A stretch of 35,435 nt of DNA. It comes from [Mycobacterium] manitobense (GTDB lineage Bacteria > Actinomycetota > Actinomycetes > Mycobacteriales > Mycobacteriaceae). Shown piece after piece: positions 9,501-17,786 of the stretch (its first letter is position 1; each line of letters opens with the position of its first letter). The DNA is taken from positions 1 to 35,435 of the forward strand of contig NZ_JACKSJ010000030.1 of NCBI RefSeq assembly GCF_025821665.1, read 5' to 3'. A program made the position numbers and the translations under genes. The notes beneath the pieces were generated by a model. It saw nothing but the letters and a program-made list of their open reading frames with translations, searched no databases and had not been told where the DNA came from.

Positions 9501-10018
9501 ACCCGCCGCCGTTCCCGTTCGCCGGCCACCGCGACCTTGACCACGTCGAGTGCCATCGACTGGCTGTAACCGCGGCGGGCCAGCATTCCGACCAGCCGCC
9601 GCACCGCCTTGGCTTCCGCGTCGTCGTCGTCGAGCCGCTCGCGCCGCAGCCGGTCACGGACCAGCTGCTCGGCCCGCTGGCGTTCGGCGCCGGCATCGAC
9701 GTCGGCCAGCACCTCGTCGATGACCTCGCGGTCAACACCCTTGGTGCGCAGCTCGGCGGCCAACGCGCGCTTGCCCTTTCCGGCGTGCGTGTGCCGGGAG
9801 CGCACCCACTGCTCGGCGAAGTCACGGTCGTCGATCAGGCCGACCTGGGCCAGCCGGTCGAGCACCCGCGTGGTCACCTCGTCGGGATAACCCTTGCCGG
9901 CAAGCTTGGTCTCGAGCTCGGCCCGGGTCCTCGCCCGCGCGGTGAGCAGGCGCAGGCACACCGCCCGCGCCTGCTCTTCGCGCTTGGCCGGCGCGACGTC
10001 GGTGGAATCAGAAGTCAA
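9497..10018 (-). CDS. recX: RecA regulatory protein RecX
   Basis: Negative modulator of RecA: binds RecA filaments and inhibits ATPase and recombinase activity. It has 173 residues with the three-helix RecX repeats ([48 protein letters not shown]), matching mycobacterial RecX in length and sequence. The start is a TTG at 10018 that overlaps the last codons of recA by 11 bp, the usual mycobacterial arrangement, which couples recX expression to recA and to the DNA-damage response. Residues AERERRRV form the C-terminus. Confidence 0.95.
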   Translation of the reverse strand: MTSDSTDVAPAKREEQARAVCLRLLTARARTRAELETKLAGKGYPDEVTTRVLDRLAQVGLIDDRDFAEQWVRSRHTHAGKGKRALAAELRTKGVDREVIDEVLADVDAGAERQRAEQLVRDRLRRERLDDDDAEAKAVRRLVGMLARRGYSQSMALDVVKVAVAGERERRRV

Positions 10019-11048
10019 CGGGAGCCGGCAGGACGTCTTCGGCGTTCACGACGGCCCCGATGCCGAGCTTCTCCTTGATCTTCTTCTCGACCTCGTTGGC
10101 GACATCGGGGTTCTCCATCAGGAAGTTGCGGGCGTTCTCCTTGCCCTGGCCAAGCTGCTCACCCTCGTAGGTGAACCAGGAGCCGGACTTGCGGATGAAG
10201 CCGTGCTCGACACCCATGTCGATGAGCGAGCCCTCGCGGCTGATGCCCTTGCCGTAGAGGATGTCGAACTCGGCCTGCTTGAACGGCGGCGACACCTTGT
10301 TCTTGACGACCTTGACCCGGGTGCGGTTACCCACCGCGTCCGTGCCGTCCTTGAGGGTCTCGATGCGCCGGACGTCCAACCGCACGGAGGCGTAGAACTT
10401 CAACGCCTTTCCGCCCGTGGTGGTCTCGGGCGAGCCGAACATCACGCCGATCTTCTCGCGCAGCTGGTTGATGAAGATCGCGGTGGTTCCCGAGTTGCTC
10501 AGCGCGCCGGTGATCTTCCGCAGCGCCTGGCTCATCAGGCGGGCCTGCAGGCCGACGTGGCTGTCGCCCATCTCGCCCTCGATCTCGGCGCGCGGCACCA
10601 GGGCGGCCACCGAGTCGATGACCAGGATGTCCAGCGCGCCGGAGCGGATCAGCATGTCGGCGATCTCGAGCGCCTGCTCACCGGTGTCGGGCTGGGACAC
10701 CAGCAGCGAGTCGGTGTCGACGCCGAGCTTCTTGGCGTAGTCGGGATCCAGCGCGTGCTCGGCGTCGATGAACGCCGCGATGCCGCCTGCGGCCTGCGCG
10801 TTGGCCACCGCGTGCAGCGCGACGGTGGTCTTACCCGAGGACTCCGGGCCGTAGATCTCGACGACGCGGCCCCGCGGCAGGCCGCCGATGCCGAGCGCCA
10901 CGTCCAGGGCGATCGAGCCGGTCGGGATGACCGAGATCGGCTGGCGCACCTCGTCGCCGAGTCGCATCACCGACCCCTTGCCGTGACTCTTCTCGATCTG
11001 GGCGAGGGCCAGCTCGAGGGCCTTTTCGCGATCCGGGGCTTGCGCCAT
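10008..11048 (-). CDS. recA: Recombinase A
   Basis: DNA recombinase and co-protease for LexA self-cleavage, 346 residues, full length. Visible: N-terminal domain, Walker [10 protein letters not shown], catalytic Glu in the [10 protein letters not shown] region, Walker [13 protein letters not shown]-binding loop L1/L2 regions ([36 protein letters not shown]) and a C-terminal domain. Unlike M. tuberculosis RecA there is no intein: the insertion site is continuous and reads KNKVSPPFK, with Val where the M. tuberculosis intein supplies its first Cys. A GGAGAA ribosome site precedes the ATG. Two damage-response promoter elements lie upstream at 11101-11123 and 11169-11182. Confidence 0.98.
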   Translation of the reverse strand: MAQAPDREKALELALAQIEKSHGKGSVMRLGDEVRQPISVIPTGSIALDVALGIGGLPRGRVVEIYGPESSGKTTVALHAVANAQAAGGIAAFIDAEHALDPDYAKKLGVDTDSLLVSQPDTGEQALEIADMLIRSGALDILVIDSVAALVPRAEIEGEMGDSHVGLQARLMSQALRKITGALSNSGTTAIFINQLREKIGVMFGSPETTTGGKALKFYASVRLDVRRIETLKDGTDAVGNRTRVKVVKNKVSPPFKQAEFDILYGKGISREGSLIDMGVEHGFIRKSGSWFTYEGEQLGQGKENARNFLMENPDVANEVEKKIKEKLGIGAVVNAEDVLPAPVDF

Positions 11049-11100
11049 GGTCTTCTCCGTCCTGTGATGTTCGGTGATCGGTGTCGATCAGTTGGCCGTG

Positions 11101-11123
11101 ACGCTAGAGGTAGCCACCGACAA
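11101..11123 (-). promoter_or_regulatory. RecA-independent (PafBC-type) DNA-damage promoter of recA
   Basis: Read on the minus strand the site is TTGTCGGTG, 8 bp, then TAGCGT. This matches the mycobacterial RecA-NDp motif (tTGTCRgtg-N8-TAnnnT), the promoter class activated by PafBC after DNA damage without RecA/LexA. It lies about 50 bp upstream of the recA start, equivalent to recA promoter P1 in M. tuberculosis. The match is exact at every conserved position. Confidence 0.85.
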
Positions 11124-11168
11124 GTCGGCCTGACCAGCATCTAGCCGTCGAACACCGTCCAGAGTAGA

Positions 11169-11182
11169 CGAACACCTGTTCG
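11169..11182. promoter_or_regulatory. LexA SOS box upstream of recA
   Basis: Perfect palindrome CGAACA-CC-TGTTCG, matching the mycobacterial/Gram-positive SOS box CGAAC-N4-GTTCG. It is 120 bp upstream of the recA ATG, consistent with repression of the distal recA promoter by LexA. It is also 140 bp upstream of the divergent hypA start, so an effect on the hydrogenase operon is conceivable but unsupported. Confidence 0.92.
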
Positions 11183-11200
11183 ACTCAAGCTGACACGCCG

Positions 11201-11280
11201 GTCACCGGCGAGCAGACATGAAATCGCACTCCGAGGGGCGCGTCGATGCGATTGTGCGTCTGCTCACCAAATCGGGTGAC
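11201..11280. repeat. Large imperfect dyad upstream of hypA
   Basis: Inverted repeat between recA and hypA. Left arm 11207-11217 (GGCGAGCAGAC) pairs with 11258-11268 (GTCTGCTCACC) except for one mismatch; after a 4-by-4 internal loop, 11222-11228 (AATCGCA) pairs with 11247-11253 (TGCGATT), leaving an 18-nt loop. An outer GTCACC (11201-11206) can pair with GGTGAC (11275-11280). It could be an operator pair, a leader RNA structure or a terminator-like element ahead of the hydrogenase operon. Confidence 0.6.
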
Positions 11281-11322
11281 CGGGCCTATCGTGGGGCGGA
11301 CCGGCCCGGAACGGGGCACCAG

Positions 11323-11652
11323 ATGCACGAGATGGCGATCACCCAGAGTGTTGTCGACGCGGTGTGCGAGCACGCCGCAGGCCGCCGCGTGCACAGCGTC
11401 AGGCTCGAGGTCGGCGCCCTGTGCGCCGTCGTGCCGCACGCCATGGAGTTCTGCTTCGAACTCGCGACCCAGGGCACGGTGGCCGACGGCGCCCGGCTCG
11501 ACGTCGACCTGCGCCCGGGCGTCGCACGCTGCCGGACATGCGGATCGGACTTCGAACTGGGTGACCTGATCCTGTTGTGCCCGTGCGGCAGTGCCGATGT
11601 CGAGGTCCTCGCCGGCCGGGATCTGCGAATACTCTCGATGGAAGTGAGCTGA
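11323..11652 (+). CDS. hypA: Hydrogenase nickel-incorporation protein HypA
   Basis: Nickel metallochaperone that works with HypB to load Ni into the hydrogenase large subunit, 109 residues. The N-terminus must be MHE because Met1/His2 form the nickel site; this fixes the start at 11323 rather than the ATG at 11218. The zinc-ribbon is seen as CRTCG and, 22 residues later, CPCG (a CxxC/CxC variant). First gene of the operon; the hypB ATG follows its stop by one base. A TANNNT hexamer at 11287-11292 (TATCGT) could be its -10 element, but no clear -35 is visible. Confidence 0.95.
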   Translation: MHEMAITQSVVDAVCEHAAGRRVHSVRLEVGALCAVVPHAMEFCFELATQGTVADGARLDVDLRPGVARCRTCGSDFELGDLILLCPCGSADVEVLAGRDLRILSMEVS

Positions 11653-11653
11653 C

Positions 11654-12580
11654 ATGTGCGCGACCTGCGGCTGCGGTGACGACGGGGCGGTGATCACGCC
11701 GGCCGGCCAGGCCCCGGCGCATCACCACCACACCCACGAAGGCCACACCCACGACCACACCCACGCTGACCATGACCACACCCATGACCAGACCCACGAC
11801 CAGGCCGACCACACCCACGTCCACACCGAGACCGTGTCCCTCGAACAGAAGGTGCTCGCCAAGAACGATCTGGTGGCCGCCGAGAACCGGCGGTGGCTCG
11901 CCGAGCACGACATCCTGGCGTTCAACCTCACCAGTTCACCCGGCGCGGGCAAGACCACCCTGCTCGAACGCACCATCCGGGACCTCGGCCGGGACCGGCC
12001 GATCGCCGTGATCGAGGGCGATCAGGAGACCCTCCTGGACGCCGAGCGCATCCGGCGGGCCGGCGCCCGCGCCGTCCAGGTCAACACCGGCGCCGGCTGC
12101 CACCTCGACGCCGAGATGGTCCGCCGAGCGCTCGAGGCGCTGCACCCCGACCGCGGCACGCTGCTGTTCATCGAGAACGTCGGCAACCTGGTGTGCCCGG
12201 CCATGTTCGACCTGGGCGAGCACAGCAAAGTCCTGGTGATCTCGGTGACGGAAGGGGCCGACAAGCCCTTGAAATACCCGCACATGTTCGCCGCCGCGGG
12301 CGTGGTGATCGTGAACAAGATCGACCTGTTGCCCTATGTCGACTTCGATGTCGACGTCTGCGCGGGCCACGCCCGCTCGATCAACCCGGACCTGGACATC
12401 CTGGCGCTGTCGGCGACGACGGGTGATGGTACCGCGGACTGGTATGCCTGGATCGCAGATCTGGCAAACCAGCCCAAGTCGGATATGTCACGCGAACTCG
12501 TTGACAAGACAATGTCGGCCGGAGTAGACCGAGAGATTAGCGCCGCGCAAGTGGGCCGAAGGTCGACTCCGGCGGTGTAG
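11654..12580 (+). CDS. hypB: Hydrogenase nickel-incorporation GTPase HypB
   Basis: GTPase that drives nickel delivery with HypA, 308 residues. N-terminal CATCGC (Cys2, Cys5, Cys7) is the high-affinity nickel site of HypB proteins. A histidine-rich nickel-storage tract (about 17 His between residues 23 and 57, many as His-Thr-His or Asp-His-Thr repeats) follows. The G domain begins at about residue 90: Walker A SSPGAGKTT, IEGDQETLLDAERI, metal site GAGCHLDA, ENVGNLVCP, and the nucleotide-specificity motif NKIDLL. The His tract is made of imperfect DNA repeats at about 11720-11825. The last 25 residues are extra compared with the family core. Expected cytoplasmic, acting on HhyL. Confidence 0.96.
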   Translation: MCATCGCGDDGAVITPAGQAPAHHHHTHEGHTHDHTHADHDHTHDQTHDQADHTHVHTETVSLEQKVLAKNDLVAAENRRWLAEHDILAFNLTSSPGAGKTTLLERTIRDLGRDRPIAVIEGDQETLLDAERIRRAGARAVQVNTGAGCHLDAEMVRRALEALHPDRGTLLFIENVGNLVCPAMFDLGEHSKVLVISVTEGADKPLKYPHMFAAAGVVIVNKIDLLPYVDFDVDVCAGHARSINPDLDILALSATTGDGTADWYAWIADLANQPKSDMSRELVDKTMSAGVDREISAAQVGRRSTPAV

Positions 12581-12614
12581 GGATCCCCAGCCCGGGTCCC
12601 GGAGAGCTGTGGCG

Positions 12615-13670
12615 ATGCCCAGTGAGGCAGCAGTCAAAGCAGAAGAGGCCTTGATCCACGTTCTGTGGATCAACGCCGGATTGAGTTGTGACGGTGACTC
12701 CGTGGCGCTGACTGCCGCCACGCAACCCAGTATCGAGGAGATCGCCCTCGGCGCCCTCCCCGGGCTGCCGAAGGTCGCCGTGCACTGGCCGCTCATCGAT
12801 TTCGAATGCGGGCCCAACGGCGGCGCCGACGACTTCCTCGAATGGTTCTTCAAGGCCGACCGTGGCGAATTGGAACCGTTCGTGCTGGTGGTCGAGGGAT
12901 CGATTCCCAACGAGCAGCTCAAGACCGAAGGTTACTGGTGCGGCTTCGGCAACGACCCGGCGACGGGCCAGCCGATGACCACGAGCGAATGGCTGGACAG
13001 GCTCACGCCGAAGGCGACCGCGGTCGTCGCGGTGGGGACCTGCGCGACCTACGGCGGTATCCACGCGATGGCGGGCAATCCGACCGGGGCGATGGGTGTG
13101 CCGGACTACCTCGGTTGGGACTGGAAGAGCAAGGCGGGAATCCCGATCGTCTGCGTGCCCGGATGTCCGATACACCCGGACAATCTCTCCGAGACGCTGA
13201 CCTACCTGCTGTACATGGCGACCGAGCAGGCGCCGATGATCCCGCTCGACGACGCGCTGCGGCCGCAGTGGCTGTTCGGTCAGACTGTCCACGAGGGGTG
13301 TGACCGGGCCGGCTACTACGAGCAGGGCGACTTCGCCGACGAGTATGGCTCGCCGAAATGCATTGTCAAGCTTGGCTGCTGGGGTCCGGTGGTCAAGTGC
13401 AACGTGCCCAAACGCGGGTGGATCAACGGTATCGGCGGATGCCCGAACGTCGGTGGCATCTGCATCGGCTGCACCATGCCCGGTTTCCCGGACAAGTTCA
13501 TGCCGTTCATGGACGAGCCGCCCGGCGGCAAGGTGTCCACGACGGCGTCGGGCCTCTACGGCTCGGTGATCCGCAGCCTGCGCCACGTCACGGGCAAGAC
13601 CGTCGACAAAGAACCGAAGTGGCGCCATCCCGGCCTGAAACTCGAGACCGGAGCGACTCGCACCTGGTAG
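12615..13670 (+). CDS. hhyS: Group 1h [NiFe]-hydrogenase small subunit
   Basis: Electron-transfer subunit of the high-affinity actinobacterial hydrogenase (Hhy/Hyd2 type), 351 residues. The proximal Fe-S region reads LSCDGDS rather than the usual CxxC: Cys25 and Asp28, with Cys143 (GTCATYGG) and Cys184 (GCPIHPDN). This is the 3Cys-1Asp cluster known from group 1h/'actinobacterial' hydrogenases and linked with O2 tolerance. Distal and medial cluster ligands are visible as His226/Cys229 (VHEGC), Cys249, Cys255 and Cys262, and the CPNVGGICIGC region. There is no twin-arginine signal, so the enzyme stays cytoplasmic. The ATG at 12615 has GGAGAG 8 bp upstream; a GTG at 12609 is the alternative. 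Confidence 0.95.
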   Translation: MPSEAAVKAEEALIHVLWINAGLSCDGDSVALTAATQPSIEEIALGALPGLPKVAVHWPLIDFECGPNGGADDFLEWFFKADRGELEPFVLVVEGSIPNEQLKTEGYWCGFGNDPATGQPMTTSEWLDRLTPKATAVVAVGTCATYGGIHAMAGNPTGAMGVPDYLGWDWKSKAGIPIVCVPGCPIHPDNLSETLTYLLYMATEQAPMIPLDDALRPQWLFGQTVHEGCDRAGYYEQGDFADEYGSPKCIVKLGCWGPVVKCNVPKRGWINGIGGCPNVGGICIGCTMPGFPDKFMPFMDEPPGGKVSTTASGLYGSVIRSLRHVTGKTVDKEPKWRHPGLKLETGATRTW

Positions 13671-13756
13671 TGCCGCCGTATCGACCGCACCCCAGGCGAG
13701 GCCATTGCGAGCTGAACGCTGCTCGCGCACAGTTATCTTGACGAAAGTGGCGTCCG

Positions 13757-15553
13757 ATGACAACGACCATTCCTGAACCGTCTCACGTGAAGCGCGATCC
13801 CGGCCAACTGGTCGAGATGGCCTGGGACCCGATCACCCGCATCGTCGGCAGCCTGGGCATCTACACCAAGATCGACTTCGAGAACCGCGAAGTCGTCGAG
13901 TGCCACAGCACATCGTCGATCTTCCGCGGCTACTCGATCTTCATGAAGGGCAAGGACCCCCGGGACGCGCACTTCATCACCAGCCGCATCTGCGGGATCT
14001 GCGGTGACAACCATGCCACCTGCTCGTGTTACGCGCAGAACATGGCCTACGGCGTTCAGCCGCCGCACGTCGCGGAGTGGATCGTCAACCTCGGCGAGGC
14101 CGCGGAATACATGTTCGACCACAACATCTTCCAGGAGAACCTGGTCGGGGTGGACTACTGCGAGAAGATGGTCGCCGAGACCAATCCGAGCGTGCTGGCC
14201 AAGGCCGAGAACACCCAGGCTCAGCACGCCGACATGCACGGGCACCGCACCATCGCCGACATCATGCGGGCGCTCAATCCGTTCACCGGCGAGTTCTACC
14301 GCGAGGCCCTCCAGGTCAGCCGGTGGACGCGGGAGATGTTCTGCCTCATGGAGGGCCGCCACGTGCACCCCTCCACGCTCTACCCGGGCGGCGTCGGCAC
14401 GGTCGCCACCATCCAGTTGATGACCGACTACATGACCCGGTTGATGCGCTACGTGGAGTTCATGAAGAAGGTCGTGCCGATGCACGACGACCTGTTCGAC
14501 TTCTTCTACGAAGCGCTCCCCGGCTACGAGCAGGTGGGTCTGCGGCGGACGCTGCTGGGCTGCTGGGGCTCGTTCCAGGATCCCGAGCACTGCAACTTCG
14601 CGTACAAGGACATGGAGAACTGGGGCCGCAAGATGTTCGTCACCCCGGGGGTGGTGGTGGACGGCAAGCTGCTCACCACCTCCCTGGTGGACATCAACCT
14701 CGGCATCCGGATCCTGCTGGGCAGTTCGTATTACGACGACTGGGAAGACCAGGAGATGTTCGTCAGGAACGATCCCCTCGGCAACCCCGTCGACCGCAGG
14801 CACCCGTGGAACCAGCACACCAATCCCAAGCCGCAGAAGCGCGACTTCGACGAGAACTACAGCTGGGTGATGTCACCGCGCTGGTACGACGGCAAGGACC
14901 ATCTGGCGCTCGACACCGGCGGCGGCCCGCTGGCCCGGTTGTGGTCGACCGCGCTGGCCAACCTGGTGGACATCGGCTACGTGAAGTCAACCGGTCACAG
15001 CGTGCAGATCAACCTGCCCAAGACCGCGCTCAAGGGCCCGGTCGAGTTCGAGTGGAAGATCCCGCAGCACGGCAGCAACACGATCGAACGCAACCGCGCG
15101 AGAACGTATTTCCAGGCCTACGCCGCGGCGTCGGCCCTGCACTTCGCCGAGAAGGCGCTCACGGAGATCCGGGCCGGGCGGACCAAGACCTGGGAGAAGT
15201 TCGACGTCCCCGACGAGGGCATCGGGTGCGGGTTCACCGAGGCGGTGCGCGGTGTGCTGAGCCACCACATGGTGATCCGGGACGGCAAGATCGCGAACTA
15301 CCACCCGTACCCACCGACCCCGTGGAACGCCAATCCGCGCGACAGCTACGGCACGCCGGGGCCGTACGAGGATGCGGTGCAGGGGCAGCCGATCTTCGAG
15401 GAGAACGACCGCGAACACTTCAAGGGCATCGACATCATGCGCACCGTGCGCAGTTTCGATCCCTGCCTGCCGTGCGGGGTGCACATGTACCTGGGTGAAG
15501 GAAAGAGCCTCGACCTGCTCCACTCCCCCACCCAGTCGGTCACCGGGGAATAG
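13757..15553 (+). CDS. hhyL: Group 1h [NiFe]-hydrogenase large subunit
   Basis: Catalytic subunit that oxidises H2 at the NiFe(CN)2CO centre, 598 residues. L1 motif RICGICGDNHATCS (Cys79, Cys82) and L2 motif DPCLPCGVH (Cys570, Cys573) provide the four nickel-binding cysteines. After His576 comes a 22-residue tail starting MYLGEGKS, the peptide removed by the maturation protease encoded at 19250. The motif spelling and length fit group 1h enzymes that scavenge atmospheric H2 during starvation. It is the first gene after an 86-bp gap, the largest in the operon, in which a TATCTT-like hexamer near 13733 could be an internal promoter (weak). Confidence 0.97.
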   Translation: MTTTIPEPSHVKRDPGQLVEMAWDPITRIVGSLGIYTKIDFENREVVECHSTSSIFRGYSIFMKGKDPRDAHFITSRICGICGDNHATCSCYAQNMAYGVQPPHVAEWIVNLGEAAEYMFDHNIFQENLVGVDYCEKMVAETNPSVLAKAENTQAQHADMHGHRTIADIMRALNPFTGEFYREALQVSRWTREMFCLMEGRHVHPSTLYPGGVGTVATIQLMTDYMTRLMRYVEFMKKVVPMHDDLFDFFYEALPGYEQVGLRRTLLGCWGSFQDPEHCNFAYKDMENWGRKMFVTPGVVVDGKLLTTSLVDINLGIRILLGSSYYDDWEDQEMFVRNDPLGNPVDRRHPWNQHTNPKPQKRDFDENYSWVMSPRWYDGKDHLALDTGGGPLARLWSTALANLVDIGYVKSTGHSVQINLPKTALKGPVEFEWKIPQHGSNTIERNRARTYFQAYAAASALHFAEKALTEIRAGRTKTWEKFDVPDEGIGCGFTEAVRGVLSHHMVIRDGKIANYHPYPPTPWNANPRDSYGTPGPYEDAVQGQPIFEENDREHFKGIDIMRTVRSFDPCLPCGVHMYLGEGKSLDLLHSPTQSVTGE

Positions 15554-15556
15554 GCG

Positions 15557-16495
15557 ATGCGCCCTTCGGGATCGCCAGGCGTGGGCGACACCGAGGCCGA
15601 CGCACGCTGGCGCACCGCCGGTGACCGGATCCAGGTCCTGTTGGACGCCACCGCGATCGGCGGGGTGACCGCCAGGGAGCGCGCCGAGCAACTGGTGCGC
15701 GAGGTCACCGATCTCTACGGGGCCGGCCTGGAGCGGATGATGACGCTGGCGGTCCGTGCGATGCCGGACCTCGCCGACGACTTCGTCGGTGACGACCTGG
15801 TGGCCAGCCTGCTGCTGGTGCACGGCCTCCACCCGCACCCCGTCGAACGCCGCATCGCCGACGCGCTGGACACCGTCCGGCCCTATCTGGGCTCCCACGG
15901 CGGCGACGTGCATCTGCTCGGCGTCGACGGTGAGGTGGTCCGCCTCCAGTTCTCCGGAAGCTGCAAGAGTTGCCCGTCGTCAGCGGTCACGCTGGAACTC
16001 GCCGTCGAGGACGCGGTACGGGCCGCGGCGCCGGAGATCGCCTCCATCGAGGTCGTCGCCGCCGAGAAGGAACCGGTTTCGGCCGTCATCCCCGCCGAGT
16101 CACTGCTGAACCGCGTTCGGGCCGAACGACACCCACCGGCCGACTGGCATCCGGTCCCGGACCTCGAGGCGCTGTCGGCCGGCGAGGTCGGCGGTTTCCG
16201 GGTGGCGGGCGCCACGGTGCTGGCGTGCCGGGTCGGTGACGACCTGTTCGCCTACCGGGACGGGTGCGGCGCATGCGGCGATTCCCTGGCGGGCGCGGTG
16301 CTGCACCGGCGGATGGGCTCGGCGGACGTGGTGCTGCGATGCCCGCACTGCCGCGCACACTTCGACGTCGCGCACGGCGGGAGATCCGTCGATGACGACC
16401 GGCCGGCCGCCCACCTCGAACCGGTGCCGATGCTGGTGCGCGGCGGTGTGCTGTCGATGGCACTGCCCGCCGCCACGGCCGAGAGTGTCGCCTGA
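15557..16495 (+). CDS. NifU / Rieske-like iron-sulfur protein (HhyE-like)
   Basis: Probable electron-transfer or Fe-S partner of the hydrogenase, 312 residues. Residues about 1-95 are helical without a known motif. Residues about 97-165 form a NifU C-terminal-type domain with CxxC (Cys136, Cys139, in SCKSCPS). Residues about 195-285 resemble a Rieske fold (FAYRDGCGACGDSL ... RCPHCRAHFDV), but the histidine ligand positions are changed and four cysteines (237, 240, 262, 265) take their place. Studies of M. smegmatis named HhyE as the Fe-S protein encoded with HhySL; this gene has the right position and domains, but I assign it by memory. It begins 3 bp after hhyL. Confidence 0.8.
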   Translation: MRPSGSPGVGDTEADARWRTAGDRIQVLLDATAIGGVTARERAEQLVREVTDLYGAGLERMMTLAVRAMPDLADDFVGDDLVASLLLVHGLHPHPVERRIADALDTVRPYLGSHGGDVHLLGVDGEVVRLQFSGSCKSCPSSAVTLELAVEDAVRAAAPEIASIEVVAAEKEPVSAVIPAESLLNRVRAERHPPADWHPVPDLEALSAGEVGGFRVAGATVLACRVGDDLFAYRDGCGACGDSLAGAVLHRRMGSADVVLRCPHCRAHFDVAHGGRSVDDDRPAAHLEPVPMLVRGGVLSMALPAATAESVA

Positions 16496-17142
16496 TGACG
16501 GCCTACGATGTGCTGGCGCGGATCCGGGCCAACCGCACGACGCCACAGGCAGCCGGTGAACGCTGCGAGATGTGCGCCGAGCAGATCGCCGATGCCCACC
16601 AGCATGTGGTGAATGTCGCAGGCAGACAGCTGCTCTGCGTCTGCCGGGGGTGTTATCTGCTGTTCACCGACACCCACGCCGAACTGCGCTTCCGCGCGGT
16701 TCCGGACCGCTACCTCGAATTCCCGGACTTCGCGCTGGACCGCCGGTCGTGGGAGGCCCTGCAGATCCCGGTGGGCCTGGCCTTCTTCTTCCGCAACTCC
16801 GACCTCGGGCGCACGGTGGCGTTCTATCCGGGACCGGCCGGAGCCACGGAGTCCGAACTGGACCTGCTGGCCTGGAACGACATCCGTGCCGCCGACCCCC
16901 GGGTGGACACCATGGCCGACGACACCGAGGCGCTGCTGGTGCGGGTCCCCTTCCATGATGACGACGCAGACGGCGACAGCCGGCCGCCGGTCTGCCACCT
17001 GTTGCCGATCGACGCCTGTTACGAATTCGTCGGCAGGCTGCGGATGCTCTGGCGCGGCTTCGACGGCGGCCGCGAGGCGCGTGACTACATGGACGACTTC
17101 TTCCGCGCCGTCGCCGACCGCAGCAAGGTGGTGGTCCGGTGA
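16495..17142 (+). CDS. Hydrogenase-cluster protein, DUF5947-like
   Basis: Conserved protein of unknown function, 215 residues, of a type I recognise from actinobacterial uptake-hydrogenase clusters (DUF5947). It has five N-terminal cysteines at residues 24, 27, 48, 50 and 53 (CEMC, then CVCRGC) with His35 and His37 between them, suggesting a metal or Fe-S site. The rest (YLEFPDFALDRRSWEALQIPVG, AFYPGPAGATESELDLLAW) looks globular. Its ATG overlaps the preceding stop by one base, and its own stop overlaps the next start as GTGA, so it is tightly co-translated with its neighbours. Confidence 0.75.
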   Translation: MTAYDVLARIRANRTTPQAAGERCEMCAEQIADAHQHVVNVAGRQLLCVCRGCYLLFTDTHAELRFRAVPDRYLEFPDFALDRRSWEALQIPVGLAFFFRNSDLGRTVAFYPGPAGATESELDLLAWNDIRAADPRVDTMADDTEALLVRVPFHDDDADGDSRPPVCHLLPIDACYEFVGRLRMLWRGFDGGREARDYMDDFFRAVADRSKVVVR

Positions 17143-17786
17143 CCGCCCCGACCACCGAGGTGACGTTCGCGGTGCTCGACGTGGCGCCCGAACCCTACGC
17201 GGTGACGCCGGTGCTGACCGCGCGCATCGCTGTGTCGGCGGCCGGCGACGAACCCGTGCACGCCATCGCGCTGCGCTGCCAGGTCAGGATCGACCCGCTG
17301 CGCCGTGGTTACGACGACGCCGAGGCCGCGGGCCTGACCGACCTGTTCGGGCCCCGGGAGCGGTGGGGCCGGACTCAGCACACCTTCCTGTGGCAGCACA
17401 CCGCGGCGATGATCCCCGGGTTCACCGGATCCACCCGGATCGACCTGCCGCTGGAGTGCACCTATGACTTCGAGGTGGTCGCCGCGAAGTATCTGCACGC
17501 ACTGCGCAGCGGTGCCGTACCGCTGCTGTTCCTGTTCAGCGGAACGGTGTTCGTGCAGGGTTCGCGCGGCTTCGCCGTCCAGCAGGTGCCGTGGGACCGC
17601 GAGGACCGACACGACATGCCCGTGTCGGTGTGGCGGGACCTGCTCCGCCTGCACTACCCGAACACCGGATGGGTGCGGCTGGACCACGACACCGTCGACG
17701 CGCTGGCCGGCCACCGCTCCGCACACGGCCTGCTCTCGCTGGACGAGGCCGTCAGGAACCTGCTGTCCAGGACGCCGGTCCCGTGA
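17139..17786 (+). CDS. Hydrogenase-cluster protein, DUF6084-like
   Basis: Unknown-function protein, 215 residues, matching the DUF6084 type found beside hydrogenase genes in actinomycetes. The sequence is mostly beta-strand-like (VTFAVLDVAPEPYAVTPVLTARIAV, FVQGSRGFAVQQVPW), with no membrane segment, signal peptide or conserved cysteine pairs; it may be a scaffold or assembly protein. GTG start at 17139 inside the preceding stop (GTGA), and the same type of overlap with the next gene at 17783. Confidence 0.72.
   Translation: MTAPTTEVTFAVLDVAPEPYAVTPVLTARIAVSAAGDEPVHAIALRCQVRIDPLRRGYDDAEAAGLTDLFGPRERWGRTQHTFLWQHTAAMIPGFTGSTRIDLPLECTYDFEVVAAKYLHALRSGAVPLLFLFSGTVFVQGSRGFAVQQVPWDREDRHDMPVSVWRDLLRLHYPNTGWVRLDHDTVDALAGHRSAHGLLSLDEAVRNLLSRTPVP

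Noticed and set aside
9894..11144. 416-codon open frame opposite recA/recX
   Set aside because: Caused by high G+C codon bias of recA on the other strand; the protein is Leu/Asp/Val/His-rich without family features.
11218..11322. ATG at 11218 as the hypA start
   Set aside because: It would place 35 extra residues before MHE, destroying the N-terminal nickel site, and would lie inside the dyad.
11715..11825. Short tandem CAC-ACC-CAC-GAC-type repeats
   Set aside because: Considered as a repeat array or CRISPR remnant; they encode the His-rich nickel-binding tract of HypB and have no spacers.
12537..13763. 408-codon minus-strand frame across hhyS
   Set aside because: Shadow of hhyS; no start context or homology, and it covers the whole conserved small-subunit gene.
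13733..14818. 361-codon minus-strand frame across hhyL
   Set aside because: Antisense shadow of the large subunit.
12615..15553. Hydrogenase assigned to group 2a (Huc type)
   Set aside because: Subunit lengths (351 and 598), the CDGD motif and DPCLPCGVH fit group 1h; Huc subunits differ and lie in another locus with hucM.
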